The notes beneath the pieces were generated by a model. The model was not told the DNA's origin. It saw only the letters and a list, made by a program, of their open reading frames with translations, and did not search any database. 64,000 nt of DNA from Paracoccus sp. C2R09 (GTDB lineage: Bacteria; Pseudomonadota; Alphaproteobacteria; Rhodobacterales; Rhodobacteraceae), in NCBI RefSeq assembly GCF_018860625.1, contig NZ_JAHKQB010000010.1:186001-250000 (forward strand), given 5' to 3'. Below, one piece after another: positions 10,415-19,945 of the stretch. The translations under genes were made by a program, and so were the position numbers. How positions within the stretch are numbered: position 1 is the stretch's first letter; each line of letters opens with the position of its first letter.

Positions 10415-10686
10415 GATCGGTCCTACATACATCTTCGCCCTTGCGAGGGCGTTAACGAGCGGCATGCCGAGAGCAGATCGGCAAACCATCCGAGGTGGCC
10501 GATTGCTTAAGGTTTCGGAGTTCCAACAATCCACCCAACATCGGCGTGACCTGCCGAACCGATCGGTTTTACGGCCGCTTGAGCATAAATTTGCCGACGT
10601 TTTTCAGGGAGCTTGGCGTGAATCGGCCAGATCGGCCCCCATTTGGAATGCCTGACACATTCGTTCGGATATCTAAGCGTGTCGAA
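10415..10686. other. Intergenic stretch upstream of the SleB-like hydrolase
   Basis: 272 bp between the hydrolase start and the stop of the PEP-utilising enzyme. It holds two isolated TTAA tetranucleotides (near 10451 and 10505) not spaced as a CtrA box. No convincing small gene, RNA or terminator was seen. It must carry the hydrolase promoter. Confidence 0.4.
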
Positions 10687-13218
10687 TCAGCGCGAGGTCC
10701 GCCGCAGGATCGCGGACTGCGCCGAGGCCAGTCTCGCGATGGGCACACGGAAAGGTGAGCATGAAACGTAGTCGATCCCGGCCCGGTCGCAGAAGGCGAT
10801 CGATTCGGGATTGCCGCCATGTTCGCCGCAGACGCTGATGGTGATTTCAGGGTTGTGCAGACGGGCGCGTTCGACCCCGATCAGAACCAGTTCGCCCACG
10901 CCGTCCTCGTCCAGCAGGTGGAACGGATCCTCGGCAAAGACGCCTTGCTGGACATAGGTGCCCATGAAGCGGCCCGCATCGTCGCGCGACAGGCCATAGG
11001 TCATCTGCGTCAGGTCGTTCGTGCCGAAGGACATGAAGGCGCTGTGTTCGGCAATGTCGCCCGCCCGCAATGCGGCACGCGGCGTTTCCACCATGACACC
11101 CAGGCGATAGGTGAAATCGGTGCGTTTCTCGTTCCGCACGGCGGCCGCGACGGAATCGATGCGGGTGCGGACCAGCTCGACCTCCTTCATGGCGCTGACC
11201 AGCGGGATCATGATCTCGGGGACGACGGGATCGCCCTTGTGGCCGGCCTCGACCGCGGCCTCGAAGATGGCGCGGGCCTGCATGTCGTAGATTTCGGGGA
11301 CGGTGATCCCCAGGCGCACGCCGCGCATGCCCAGCATCGGATTGAACTCGGTCAATGCCTCGACCCGGCGGGTGACGTCGGACAGCGGCAGATCCAGCGA
11401 TGCGGCAAGCTCGCGCAGGCCGTCGCGGTCGCTTGGCAGGAATTCGTGCAGGGGCGGGTCGAACAGGCGGATGGTGACGGGATGGCCTGCCATGATCTCG
11501 AACAGGCGGGTGAAATCCTGGCGCTGCATCGGCAGGATCCGTTCCAGCGCAAGGCGGCGGTCGTCGGGGGTGTCCGCGAAGATCATCTCTCGCATGGCGG
11601 GAAGGCGTTCGGCGTCGAAGAACATGTGTTCGGTCCGGCACAGCCCGATGCCCTGGGCGCGGAAACGTCTTGCGGTCAGCGCATCCTCGGGGGTGTCGGC
11701 ATTGGCGCGCACGCCCAGCCCGCCCGCGGCCTCGGCCCAGTCCATCAACTGGCTGAACGCATCGTCCAGCGCCGGCGGCAGAAGGACTGCCGCGCCCGCA
11801 AGGATCTCTCCGGTGCTGCCGTCGATGGTGATCTCATCGCCCTCGGACAGGGTGCGGCTGCCCGCGCGCAGGGTGCGGTTGCGGGCATCGATGACGATGC
11901 CGGTCGCCCCCACGATGCAGGGCAGGCCGATCCCGCGCGCGATCACGGCGGCATGGCTGGTGGTGCCGCCGCGTTCGGTCAGCACGCCCACGGCGGCATG
12001 CATGCCGCGGATATCCTCGGGGACCGTTTCGCGACGCACGAGGATGCAGGATTCCCCGCGTGCCTGCGCGGCCTGCGCCGCCGCCGCCGAAAAGACGATC
12101 CGCCCGGTGGCCGCGCCCGGGCTTGCGTCGATGCCGCGCGCGATCAGGTCGCGGGGCGCGCGCGGGTCGATCTGATGGTGCAGCAGCTCGGCCAGGGTGC
12201 GGGGTTCGACCCGCATCAGGGCCTCCTCGACGGGGATCACCCCGTCACGGGCCAGGCTGACGGCCACGCGCAGCCCCGCACGCGCGCTGCGCTGCGTGCG
12301 GACGGCGTCGATCACCGAGATCTCGCCGCCGGTCACGACGAACTCGATCTGCATCTCCTCGCGCAGTCTTTCGCGGGATGCGCCCCCGAACCGCACGAGG
12401 TCCTCGAAGATGTCGGGCGCGCTGTCCTCCAGCGCGGGGCCGCGATCGTCGCAGGTCAGGTACAGCGTCTCGGCCCCCGATCCGACGGTCTGGCCGTGAT
12501 GCTGGCCACGAAAGCGCCCGGTGACGCGCGGGCTGCCGGTCACGGGGTCGATGAACTGAATCGTTCCCGAACCGCACAGCCCCGGCCCGAGGGCAAGCGC
12601 CATTTCCTGCACGACCAGCCCCAGGGGCGCATCGGCGGGCGCGCCCTTGGCCTGGCGCAGAAGGCGCGCGGTCGGGCCGTCCCAGGCGCGCGCCATGGAC
12701 CGCAGCACGTCGGACAGCTGCTTGACGGGATCCTGGGGAAAGTCCTCGTCTGTTTCGGCGCGATAAATCTCCAACGCGCGGCGCAGGGCGTCGGGGCCGT
12801 CCAGCGTGAAGAGGTCGGGGTCCAGCCGCGCGATATGGGTGGCATAGCTCTGGACGAAGGACAGGTAGACGCCATCGGCATTGGCCTGACCGATCCTGTT
12901 GGCCAAGCCGGCGTGCAGCCGGTCGTTGACGCCCACGTTCAGGACCGTCCCGGGGCCGCCCCATTCCGGGCTGACGGCCGAGGGGCGCACGCTGACAAGG
13001 CCGCTGCCGCCGAAGATCGCGGCCAGTTCGGATGCGGGAACGGTGCGGCCCTGGCTGATGCTGCGCACGCTGTCGCAATCGACGGCGAAGCTGCGCGGGA
13101 CGGGCAGGTCCATTCGTATCAGACGCTGAAGGCATTTCGACCGCCAGCCATGCGTCTCGCGAGAGATACGGGCCGTCGGTGTGATCTCGATCGCGGAGGC
13201 GGTGGGCGCAGTGGTCAT
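10687..13218 (-). CDS. Divergent pyruvate,phosphate dikinase-like PEP-utilising enzyme
   Basis: 843 residues from the ATG at 13218. The C-terminal PEP/pyruvate barrel is well kept: GLCRTEHMFF, RLFDPPLHEFLP, FGTNDLTQMTYG and a catalytic Cys at about 797 in SVCGEHGGNPES. The swivelling phosphohistidine is His422 in GGTTSHAAVIARG. The N-terminal nucleotide-binding part departs from canonical PpdK: the GGKGANLAEM element is absent and the usual RSGARASMPGMMDT loop reads VRPSAVSPEWGGPGTVLN. It may therefore be a paralogue with altered nucleotide or phosphate donor use. A simple ppdK name would be overconfident. Confidence 0.8.
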   Translation of the reverse strand: MTTAPTASAIEITPTARISRETHGWRSKCLQRLIRMDLPVPRSFAVDCDSVRSISQGRTVPASELAAIFGGSGLVSVRPSAVSPEWGGPGTVLNVGVNDRLHAGLANRIGQANADGVYLSFVQSYATHIARLDPDLFTLDGPDALRRALEIYRAETDEDFPQDPVKQLSDVLRSMARAWDGPTARLLRQAKGAPADAPLGLVVQEMALALGPGLCGSGTIQFIDPVTGSPRVTGRFRGQHHGQTVGSGAETLYLTCDDRGPALEDSAPDIFEDLVRFGGASRERLREEMQIEFVVTGGEISVIDAVRTQRSARAGLRVAVSLARDGVIPVEEALMRVEPRTLAELLHHQIDPRAPRDLIARGIDASPGAATGRIVFSAAAAQAAQARGESCILVRRETVPEDIRGMHAAVGVLTERGGTTSHAAVIARGIGLPCIVGATGIVIDARNRTLRAGSRTLSEGDEITIDGSTGEILAGAAVLLPPALDDAFSQLMDWAEAAGGLGVRANADTPEDALTARRFRAQGIGLCRTEHMFFDAERLPAMREMIFADTPDDRRLALERILPMQRQDFTRLFEIMAGHPVTIRLFDPPLHEFLPSDRDGLRELAASLDLPLSDVTRRVEALTEFNPMLGMRGVRLGITVPEIYDMQARAIFEAAVEAGHKGDPVVPEIMIPLVSAMKEVELVRTRIDSVAAAVRNEKRTDFTYRLGVMVETPRAALRAGDIAEHSAFMSFGTNDLTQMTYGLSRDDAGRFMGTYVQQGVFAEDPFHLLDEDGVGELVLIGVERARLHNPEITISVCGEHGGNPESIAFCDRAGIDYVSCSPFRVPIARLASAQSAILRRTSR

Positions 13219-13272
13219 GTCCGCACAGTAGTGACGGCACAAGCCGCGCTGCAAGCGGATAAGCGCATGAAG

Positions 13273-13292
13273 AAGGGGGCCGCAGCCCCCTT
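13273..13292 (-). terminator. Intrinsic terminator of the cyclophilin pair
   Basis: Perfect 8-bp stem AAGGGGGC/GCCCCCTT with a 4-base loop, followed on the minus strand by CTTCTT. It lies 9 bp past the stop of the secreted cyclophilin. Confidence 0.7.
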
Positions 13293-13300
13293 GTCCAAGA

Positions 13301-13940
<640 letters not shown>

Positions 13941-13948
<8 letters not shown>

Positions 13949-14447
13949 CGGCGGCCACCTTGACGCTGATCATGCGGTCGGGGTTCGCAGGCGGCTCGCC
14001 GCGCTGGATCTTGTCGACGGCTTCCATCCCCGAGATGACGCGGCCATAGACCGTGTACTGGCGGTTCAGGAAGTGGTTGTCGCCGAAGTTGATGAAGAAC
14101 TGGCTGTTCGCGCTGTTGGGGTTCTGCGAACGCGCCGCGCCCAGGGTTCCGCGGTCATGCGGCACGCCCGAGAATTCCGCCGGAAGGTCGGGCTTGTCCG
14201 AACCGCCGGTGCCTGCGCGGCCGGGGTTGTAGTCCTTTTCCATGTTGGCGTGCTGCACGTCGCCGGTCTGGGCCATGAAGCCCTCGATGACGCGGTGGAA
14301 CGCCACGTTGTCATAGGCGCCGGCGCGGGCCAGCTCCTTCATGCGCTCGACATGCTTGGGCGCGACGTCGGGCAGCAGCTCGATGACGACGGGGCCGTCC
14401 TTCAGCTCAATGATGATGGTGTTTTCCGGGTCCTTGATATCGGCCAT
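13941..14447 (-). CDS. Peptidylprolyl isomerase, cyclophilin type, cytoplasmic
   Basis: 168 residues with no signal peptide. The core AFHRVIEGFMAQTGDVQ and GAARSQNPNSANSQFFINFGD are typical of bacterial PpiB-class cyclophilins. It is the upstream gene of a two-gene unit with the secreted paralogue, giving one isomerase for each compartment. A GAGGG motif lies directly before the ATG. The 177 bp to the divergent pgk carry both promoters. Confidence 0.93.
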
Positions 14448-14624
14448 AGGGCCCTCCTCTGCCAGGTTCGTCCTGACATCTAGGGGTTTGATCGGCGGAG
14501 CACAACGCGCGAAACCGTGACGGGGGATGCCGGGGCGGCACGATCCCGCCAGCCGCCAGTTGACGATTCCCGCGCCATGCGGGACAAGCCTTGCGAAGCT
14601 TTTGCAAGCACGAAAGGACGCCTC

Positions 14625-15827
14625 ATGGCCCAGTTCAACACCATCGACGACTTGGATCTAGACGGTAAGGTCGTTCTGACCCGCGTCGATGTGAACGTCC
14701 CGGTGGAAGATGGCCGCGTGACCGATGCCACCCGGATCGAGAAGATCGTGCCGACCGTCAAGGACATTCAGGCGGCAGGTGGCATCCCGGTGTTGCTGGC
14801 GCATTTCGACCGCCCCAAGGGCAAGCGCGTCGACAGCATGAGCCTGAAGCAGATCCTCCCCGCACTGGAGGCCGCGCTTGGCCAGCCGGTCGTCTTCGCC
14901 GAGGACTGCATCGGCGGTGCGGCCAAGCGCACCGTCGCCGCGCTGGAAAAGGGGCAGGTCGCGCTGCTGGAGAACACGCGCTTCCACGAGGGCGAAGAGG
15001 CGAACGACCCGACCTTCGCGGCCTCGATGGCGGCACTGGGCAGCGTCTACGTCAATGACGCGTTCTCGGCGGCGCACCGGGCCCATGCCTCGACCGAGGG
15101 GCTGGCCAAGCTGCTTCACGCAGGCGCGGGCCGCCTGATGGAGGCCGAGCTGAAGGCACTGGACGCCGCCCTGGGCGATCCGCAGCGCCCGGTCATGGCC
15201 GTGGTCGGCGGCGCCAAGGTTTCCACCAAGCTGGAGCTGCTGACGAACCTGATCGAGAAGGTCGATCACCTGGTGATCGGCGGCGGCATGGCCAACACCT
15301 TCCTGGTCGCCAAGGGCGTCGAGGTCGGCAAGTCGCTGGCCGAACGCGACATGGCCGACACGGCCCGCGCCATCATCGAGAAGGCCGAAGCCGGCGGCTG
15401 CACGATCCACCTGCCGGTGGACATCGTCGTCGCGCGCGAATTCAAGGCGGGTGCCGCGTCCGAGACGCTGCCCGTGGACGAATGCCCGTCCGATGCGATG
15501 ATCCTGGATGCGGGTCCGGACACCGTCGAGGCGCTGCGCCAGGCGATGACCGCCTGCCGGACGCTGATCTGGAACGGCCCCCTGGGCGCGTTCGAGATCG
15601 AGCCCTTCGATGCCGCGACCAATGCCGCCGCGCAGGCGGCAGGCGAACTGACCCGGCAGGATCAGCTGGTTTCCGTCGCGGGCGGTGGCGATACGGTTGC
15701 CGCGCTGAACAAAGCGGGCGTGGCCGAGCAGTTCACCTTCATCTCGACCGCGGGGGGTGCGTTCCTCGAATGGATGGAAGGCAAGGAATTGCCGGGCGTT
15801 GCGGCGCTGGAGGCATCGAAGCACTGA
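14625..15827 (+). CDS. pgk: Phosphoglycerate kinase
   Basis: 400 residues. It interconverts 1,3-bisphosphoglycerate plus ADP with 3-phosphoglycerate plus ATP in glycolysis and gluconeogenesis. It opens with [56 protein letters not shown] and the C-terminal [12 protein letters not shown] nucleotide loop follow. The frame extends upstream, but the ATG at 14625 with GAAAGGA eight bases before it fits the family start. It is monocistronic with its own terminator, and a class I aldolase lies 0.8 kb downstream. Confidence 0.97.
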   Translation: MAQFNTIDDLDLDGKVVLTRVDVNVPVEDGRVTDATRIEKIVPTVKDIQAAGGIPVLLAHFDRPKGKRVDSMSLKQILPALEAALGQPVVFAEDCIGGAAKRTVAALEKGQVALLENTRFHEGEEANDPTFAASMAALGSVYVNDAFSAAHRAHASTEGLAKLLHAGAGRLMEAELKALDAALGDPQRPVMAVVGGAKVSTKLELLTNLIEKVDHLVIGGGMANTFLVAKGVEVGKSLAERDMADTARAIIEKAEAGGCTIHLPVDIVVAREFKAGAASETLPVDECPSDAMILDAGPDTVEALRQAMTACRTLIWNGPLGAFEIEPFDAATNAAAQAAGELTRQDQLVSVAGGGDTVAALNKAGVAEQFTFISTAGGAFLEWMEGKELPGVAALEASKH

Positions 15828-15852
15828 GGCTTCTGGATCGGATGATCCGGGT

Positions 15853-15880
15853 GGGGGCGGTCCGGCTGGGCCGCCCCTTT
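15853..15880 (+). terminator. Intrinsic terminator of pgk
   Basis: Stem GGGGCGG.../...CCGCCCC (7 bp plus inner pairs) with a GGCT loop and TTT after it, 26 bp past the pgk stop. Confidence 0.75.
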
Positions 15881-15896
15881 CGTATTGCGTGATGCG

Positions 15897-16403
15897 TTAC
15901 CGACCGAACAGCCAGCCGAGAAGCCCACCGCCCCCGCTGCCGGAGGTCGTGGTGGTTGCGGCCGGCGTGGATGCGGCCGCCGGGGCCTGCGGGGCCGGTG
16001 CGGGCGCGGGTTCCGTCACAGGTTCCGCCGCGGGCGGGATGATGGTCGCGAAGGGTTCTTCGTCCAATGCTGCAAGCGTCTCGGTGACGACCGTATCGGC
16101 GACGACCGTTTCAGCGGCGATCTCGGGCATGGGTTCGTCGATCACGGGCGCGGTGGACGCGGTCTCGGAACGACGAGAGCTGTCGGCAGCTTCGCGATAG
16201 GCCTCGCTCTGACCGAACCAGCTGGCAGCCTCGGCGGTGGATGTCTTGTCGATCGTGGCCTGCGGTTCGGTCACCTCGGCGGTTTCGCCCTCGACCGTGA
16301 TGGCGCGTTGAAAGACCGAAAGCCCGGTATCCGAGAAGTCCTTCGACGCCTCGTTTCCGAAAAGCCGCAGCTGCGACGCGCTGAGATTTGCATTGATGTA
16401 CAT
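15897..16403 (-). CDS. Hypothetical protein with acidic/Pro-Ala-rich middle
   Basis: 168 residues from the ATG at 16403 (MYINANLSASQLRLFG), preceded by AGAGAGG at 8 bases. An upstream in-frame ATG at 16436 has poorer spacing. A short folded-looking N-terminus is followed by a Glu/Thr/Ala-rich stretch, a Pro/Ala run and a C-terminal SGSGGGGLLGWLFGR. No signal peptide, membrane helix or catalytic motif is evident. It ends 17 bp after the pgk terminator, convergent with it. Function unrecognised; real by its ribosome site and clean boundaries. Confidence 0.65.
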   Translation of the reverse strand: MYINANLSASQLRLFGNEASKDFSDTGLSVFQRAITVEGETAEVTEPQATIDKTSTAEAASWFGQSEAYREAADSSRRSETASTAPVIDEPMPEIAAETVVADTVVTETLAALDEEPFATIIPPAAEPVTEPAPAPAPQAPAAASTPAATTTTSGSGGGGLLGWLFGR

Positions 16404-16612
16404 GTAAACAGCCTCTCTGGTGAATGGCCTTTTCATGCCTCAAATGCCGAACATTACCGAATCCTTAACACTTACAGTTTTACCGAGATATTCTTTACGT
16501 CGCGGGCTTTCGCCCATTCTTGTCGCCATTCCCGACCGTTAGCGTCATCAGCATTGTCTTGTCGCATTGCCATGGTATCTCATGTGCAACGTTAAACAGG
16601 AAGAGATGTCCC

Positions 16613-17539
16613 ATGCAGATGACCGACACGGTGCGCCGCATCCTTGCGAATTACGAAGGCGAGACGCCGGGCGTCAAAGCCCAGCTGGCGCGCATGATGA
16701 TGACCGGCAAGCTGGCCGGGACGGGCAAAATGATCATCCTGCCGGTCGATCAGGGGTTCGAGCATGGCCCCGCCCGTAGCTTCGCCCCGAACCCGGCAGG
16801 CTATGATCCGCATTACCATTACCAGCTGGCGATCGATGCGGGGCTGAACGCCTTTGCCGCACCGCTCGGGATGATCGAGGCGGGGGCGGATACCTTCGCG
16901 GGCCAGATCCCGACGATCCTGAAGGTGAACAGTGCCAACAGCCTGATGTCGGGCACCGCGGGCAAGAACCAGGCGGTCACGGCATCGGTGGACGACGCGC
17001 TGCGGCTGGGCTGTTCGGCCATCGGTTTCACGATCTATCCGGGGTCGGACATGGCACTGGACATGTTCGAGGAGATCGTCGAGATGCGCAAGGAAGCCGC
17101 CGCCAAGGGCGTGGCAAGCGTCATCTGGTCCTATCCCCGCGGCGAGGCGATCACCAAGGACGGCGAGACCGCGATCGACGTGGCGGCCTATGCCGCGCAG
17201 ATCGCGGCACTGATCGGTGCGCATATCATCAAGATCAAGCTGTCGACCGATCACCTGATGCTTCCCGAAGCCAAGAAGGTCTACGAGGAAAAGCAGATCG
17301 ACGTATCGACCCAGGCGAAGCGCGTGCAGCATTGCATGGACGCATCCTTCGGCGGTCGCCGGATCGTCGTCTTCTCGGGCGGGGCGTCCAAGGGTGCGGA
17401 CGCGGTCTATGACGATGCGCGTGCGATCCGCGACGGCGGCGGCAACGGGTCGATCATCGGGCGCAACAGCTTCCAGCGCTCGCGCGAGGATGCGCTGGAC
17501 ATGCTGCAGAAGCTGGTCGACATCTACAAGGGCGCCTGA
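16613..17539 (+). CDS. Fructose-bisphosphate aldolase, class I (FbaB/DhnA type)
   Basis: 308 residues. It cleaves fructose-1,6-bisphosphate to dihydroxyacetone phosphate and glyceraldehyde-3-phosphate through a Schiff-base lysine. ILPVDQGFEHGP opens the barrel, IKIKLSTDH near residue 206 holds the presumed catalytic Lys, and VVFSGGASKG and GGNGSIIGRNSFQR form the phosphate site. AGGAAGAG precedes the ATG at 16613. With pgk nearby it covers lower glycolysis/gluconeogenesis. Archaeal-type class I aldolases share this fold, so the exact substrate is assigned by family resemblance. Confidence 0.9.
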   Translation: MQMTDTVRRILANYEGETPGVKAQLARMMMTGKLAGTGKMIILPVDQGFEHGPARSFAPNPAGYDPHYHYQLAIDAGLNAFAAPLGMIEAGADTFAGQIPTILKVNSANSLMSGTAGKNQAVTASVDDALRLGCSAIGFTIYPGSDMALDMFEEIVEMRKEAAAKGVASVIWSYPRGEAITKDGETAIDVAAYAAQIAALIGAHIIKIKLSTDHLMLPEAKKVYEEKQIDVSTQAKRVQHCMDASFGGRRIVVFSGGASKGADAVYDDARAIRDGGGNGSIIGRNSFQRSREDALDMLQKLVDIYKGA

Positions 17540-17550
17540 CCTTGCGGACA

Positions 17551-17573
17551 CCTGCACGGCATGGCCGTGCAGG
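17551..17573 (+). repeat. Perfect hairpin downstream of the aldolase gene
   Basis: 10-bp perfect inverted repeat CCTGCACGGC/GCCGTGCAGG around an ATG loop, 11 bp past the aldolase stop. It lacks a T-tract, so by itself it is an mRNA 3' stabiliser or part of a double-hairpin end. Confidence 0.55.
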
Positions 17574-17586
17574 CGACATGATGTGA

Positions 17587-17610
17587 AACGGGGGCCTTGC
17601 GGCCCCCGTT
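17587..17610. terminator. Bidirectional terminator between the aldolase and hom genes
   Basis: 10-bp perfect stem AACGGGGGCC/GGCCCCCGTT with a TTGC loop, between two convergent genes. Short T-rich tails lie on both sides, so it can serve both the aldolase (+) and hom (-) transcripts. Confidence 0.75.
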
Positions 17611-17617
17611 CCGGTCT

Positions 17618-18907
17618 TCAGACTTCCTCGATCCGCAGCTCGACCGGATCGCTGACAAGGACGCCCGTCTTGGGCAGCGCCTCGATCGCGTGGTCGATCG
17701 CGTCGGGCGTCGTCTTGTGGGTCACCACGAGGACGGGAACGCTGGCTGGGCTGTGCTGGCCGTATTGGCGCATGCGGTCGATCGAGATCCCCGCGTCGCC
17801 CAGAACTGCGGCGACCTTGGCAAGGGCGCCGGGCTTGTCCTGCAATTCGAGGCGCATGTAATAGGCTGCCGGAACCGCCGTGCGGGCGGGTTGTGCCGCG
17901 ATCAGGCGGTCGGCGGGCTGGCCGAAGACCGGCAGGCGCAGGCCGCGCGCGATCTCGACGATGTCCGACATCACCGCGCTGGCGGTCGGGCCTTCGCCCG
18001 CACCCGCGCCGCGCAGGACGATCTGGCCCACGCTGTCGCCTTCGACGACCACCATGTTCGTGCCGCCGACCAACTGGCCCAAGGGGCTGTCCGCAGGCAC
18101 GAGGCAGGGCGACATGCGCTGTTCCAGACCCCGAGCGGTCATCTGCGCGATGCCCAGAAGCTTGATCCGGTAACCCATGTCCGAGGCACGGCGGATGTCG
18201 TCGATGCTGACGCGCTCGATGCCCTCGATCTCGACCGCGTCGAAATCCACCTTGGTGCCGAAGGCGATCGAGGAGAGGATCGCCAGCTTGTGGCTGGCAT
18301 CGATCCCGCCCACGTCCAGCGTCGGGTCGGCTTCAAGGTAGCCCAGCTGGCGGGCCTCTTCGAAGACGGCCTCGTAGGGCAGGCCCGCGCTTTCCATCCG
18401 GGTCAGGATGTAGTTGCAGGTGCCGTTCATGACGCCCATCACGCGGGTGATCTGGTTGCCCGCCATGCTTTCGGTCATTGCCTTGATGACCGGGATGCCG
18501 CCCGCGACGGCGGCTTCGAAGCGGATCGCGCGCCCCAGGCCCTCGGCCAGTTCGGCCAGTTCCTGGCCATGCACGGCCAGCAGGGCCTTGTTCGCGGTCA
18601 CGACATCCTTGCCCGAACGCAGCGCGGCCTCGATGCTGTCGCGCGCGATGCCCGCATCTCCGCCGATCAGTTCGACATAGACGTCGACATCATCGGCGGT
18701 GGCGACCGCCATCGGGTCATCCTCCCACCGATAGGAGGAGAGATCCGCATCGCGATTGCGGGTGCGGTTGCGTGCGGAAACGGCGGTAATCTGGACCGGG
18801 CGGCCGCTGCGCGCGGACAGCAGGTCGGCGTGTTTCTGCACGATCTTGACGACACCGATCCCGACGGTGCCGAGCCCGGCAATGCCGAGACGGAGGGGAG
18901 ACGACAT
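17618..18907 (-). CDS. hom: Homoserine dehydrogenase
   Basis: 429 residues. It reduces aspartate semialdehyde to homoserine for threonine and methionine synthesis. The Rossmann motif GIAGLGTVGIGVV is at 8-20. VVTANKALLA, GTCNYIL, the LEADPTLDVGGIDASHK catalytic region and a C-terminal ACT domain from about residue 345 (LELQDKPGALAKVAAVL) follow. The ACT domain implies feedback control by an amino acid, usually threonine. An AGAGG ribosome site supports the ATG at 18907. Confidence 0.97.
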   Translation of the reverse strand: MSSPLRLGIAGLGTVGIGVVKIVQKHADLLSARSGRPVQITAVSARNRTRNRDADLSSYRWEDDPMAVATADDVDVYVELIGGDAGIARDSIEAALRSGKDVVTANKALLAVHGQELAELAEGLGRAIRFEAAVAGGIPVIKAMTESMAGNQITRVMGVMNGTCNYILTRMESAGLPYEAVFEEARQLGYLEADPTLDVGGIDASHKLAILSSIAFGTKVDFDAVEIEGIERVSIDDIRRASDMGYRIKLLGIAQMTARGLEQRMSPCLVPADSPLGQLVGGTNMVVVEGDSVGQIVLRGAGAGEGPTASAVMSDIVEIARGLRLPVFGQPADRLIAAQPARTAVPAAYYMRLELQDKPGALAKVAAVLGDAGISIDRMRQYGQHSPASVPVLVVTHKTTPDAIDHAIEALPKTGVLVSDPVELRIEEV

Positions 18908-18981
18908 GACAGCCTCTTGTCTTTGATCCAGCGGGTGTTAGCCCGTCGGGGCGAGGCTTGCAACGCGCGAAAGGCGCCGGA

Positions 18982-19425
18982 TCAGATCCAGCGCCCTGTC
19001 CGGGCCTTGTATTGCGGGAAATCCGCGGGAAAAGCGGCGCTCAGGCGAGCTTCCTCGGGGGTGATGAAACGGGCCGAGATGACGCGCATGAAGCCCCAGG
19101 CAAGCGGCAGGGCGGCGATCCATGCCCCGAAGGACAGCGACAAGCCCAGAAGGATCAGGATGTCACCCAGATAGATCGGGTTGCGCGACATGGCGAAGGG
19201 TCCGCCCGTCACCAGCGCGCGGGGGGCGCCATGGGGATCGACCGTGGTCCGTGCCCGCATCATCGTGACGGCGGCCCAGGCCATCAGCAGAAGGCCCAGG
19301 GCGACCAGCAGGCGACCGGGCCAGACCAGCCAGTCGGGGCCGGGGGGCAGGACGCGCCCGAACAGCCATGCCGCGCCCGCGAAACCCGCTAGCCAGATCG
19401 GTGGGTAATCAGCCGTCAGTCGCAT
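18982..19425 (-). CDS. Integral membrane methyltransferase, isoprenylcysteine/phospholipid methyltransferase family
   Basis: 147 residues and about four hydrophobic helices. The C-terminal half has the family signature VTGGPFAMSRNPIYLGDILILLG, with RNPIYLG forming the S-adenosylmethionine pocket, and ends in a short basic tail. Substrates in this family range from phospholipids to unknown small molecules. The ATG at 19425 lies inside the end of the upstream gene (17 bp overlap), so the three-gene set with the possible HEPN protein and the glycosyltransferase is probably one transcript. Confidence 0.78.
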   Translation of the reverse strand: MRLTADYPPIWLAGFAGAAWLFGRVLPPGPDWLVWPGRLLVALGLLLMAWAAVTMMRARTTVDPHGAPRALVTGGPFAMSRNPIYLGDILILLGLSLSFGAWIAALPLAWGFMRVISARFITPEEARLSAAFPADFPQYKARTGRWI

Positions 19426-19945
19426 CCTCGTCCTCCCATTCGGCAACCCATTCGCCCTCGATCCCGGTCTGGCGCATGATGGACACGACGCGCCGGGCGA
19501 TGCGCAACGTCTCGGCATGGATCGCATCGATATCCTCGGCGGTCATGTCGTCGGGATGCCGTTCGCCGCGGGTGTTGATGAAGGTCGGATGCCAAGACCC
19601 CGGCGTCCGGCCCGGTCGCCAGCTGGCATGGCACAGCAGGTTGCGGTGCAGGCGCTGGATGCCCAGCCGTTCCACCAGCACGTCGCGTTCCGCGATCCGC
19701 GCATGCTTCATTGCCGCGCCGAAGCTGTCGATCAGCGTCCCGAGCGAGTCGTCGGCGATATCCTCCATCCGCTTCAGCCAGCGTTCCAGCTGCTGATCGG
19801 TCGCATCCTCGCCCAATCCCTGCCGGGTCAACGAGAATATGGCACGTTTCAGCGCCTCTTCGAGAAAGCCGAAGCCCGCGATCGCATGGCCGAGCGATGC
19901 CGCCATCTCCTCGGGCAGGCGGTCGGGGGCGCGCGGCAGGCTCAT
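19409..19945 (-). CDS. Uncharacterised protein with HEPN-like RN-x3-H motif
   Basis: 178 residues, mostly alpha-helical in appearance. A motif at 99-109 (LHRNLLCHASW) places Arg101 followed by Asn102 and His106. This is the R-polar-x3-H pattern seen in HEPN domains, whose members are often RNases of toxin or antiphage systems. HTxFINTRGERHP-like segments after it suggest a beta hairpin. The ATG overlaps the glycosyltransferase stop by 4 bp, and its own end overlaps the methyltransferase start. No antitoxin or nucleotidyltransferase partner is adjacent. The HEPN reading is inference from one motif. Confidence 0.6.
   Translation of the reverse strand: MSLPRAPDRLPEEMAASLGHAIAGFGFLEEALKRAIFSLTRQGLGEDATDQQLERWLKRMEDIADDSLGTLIDSFGAAMKHARIAERDVLVERLGIQRLHRNLLCHASWRPGRTPGSWHPTFINTRGERHPDDMTAEDIDAIHAETLRIARRVVSIMRQTGIEGEWVAEWEDEDATDG

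Noticed and set aside
10445..10510. Two TTAA tetramers before the SleB-like hydrolase as a CtrA site
   Set aside because: They are over 50 bp apart, not 7; only the pair at 56522-56536 fits the full consensus.
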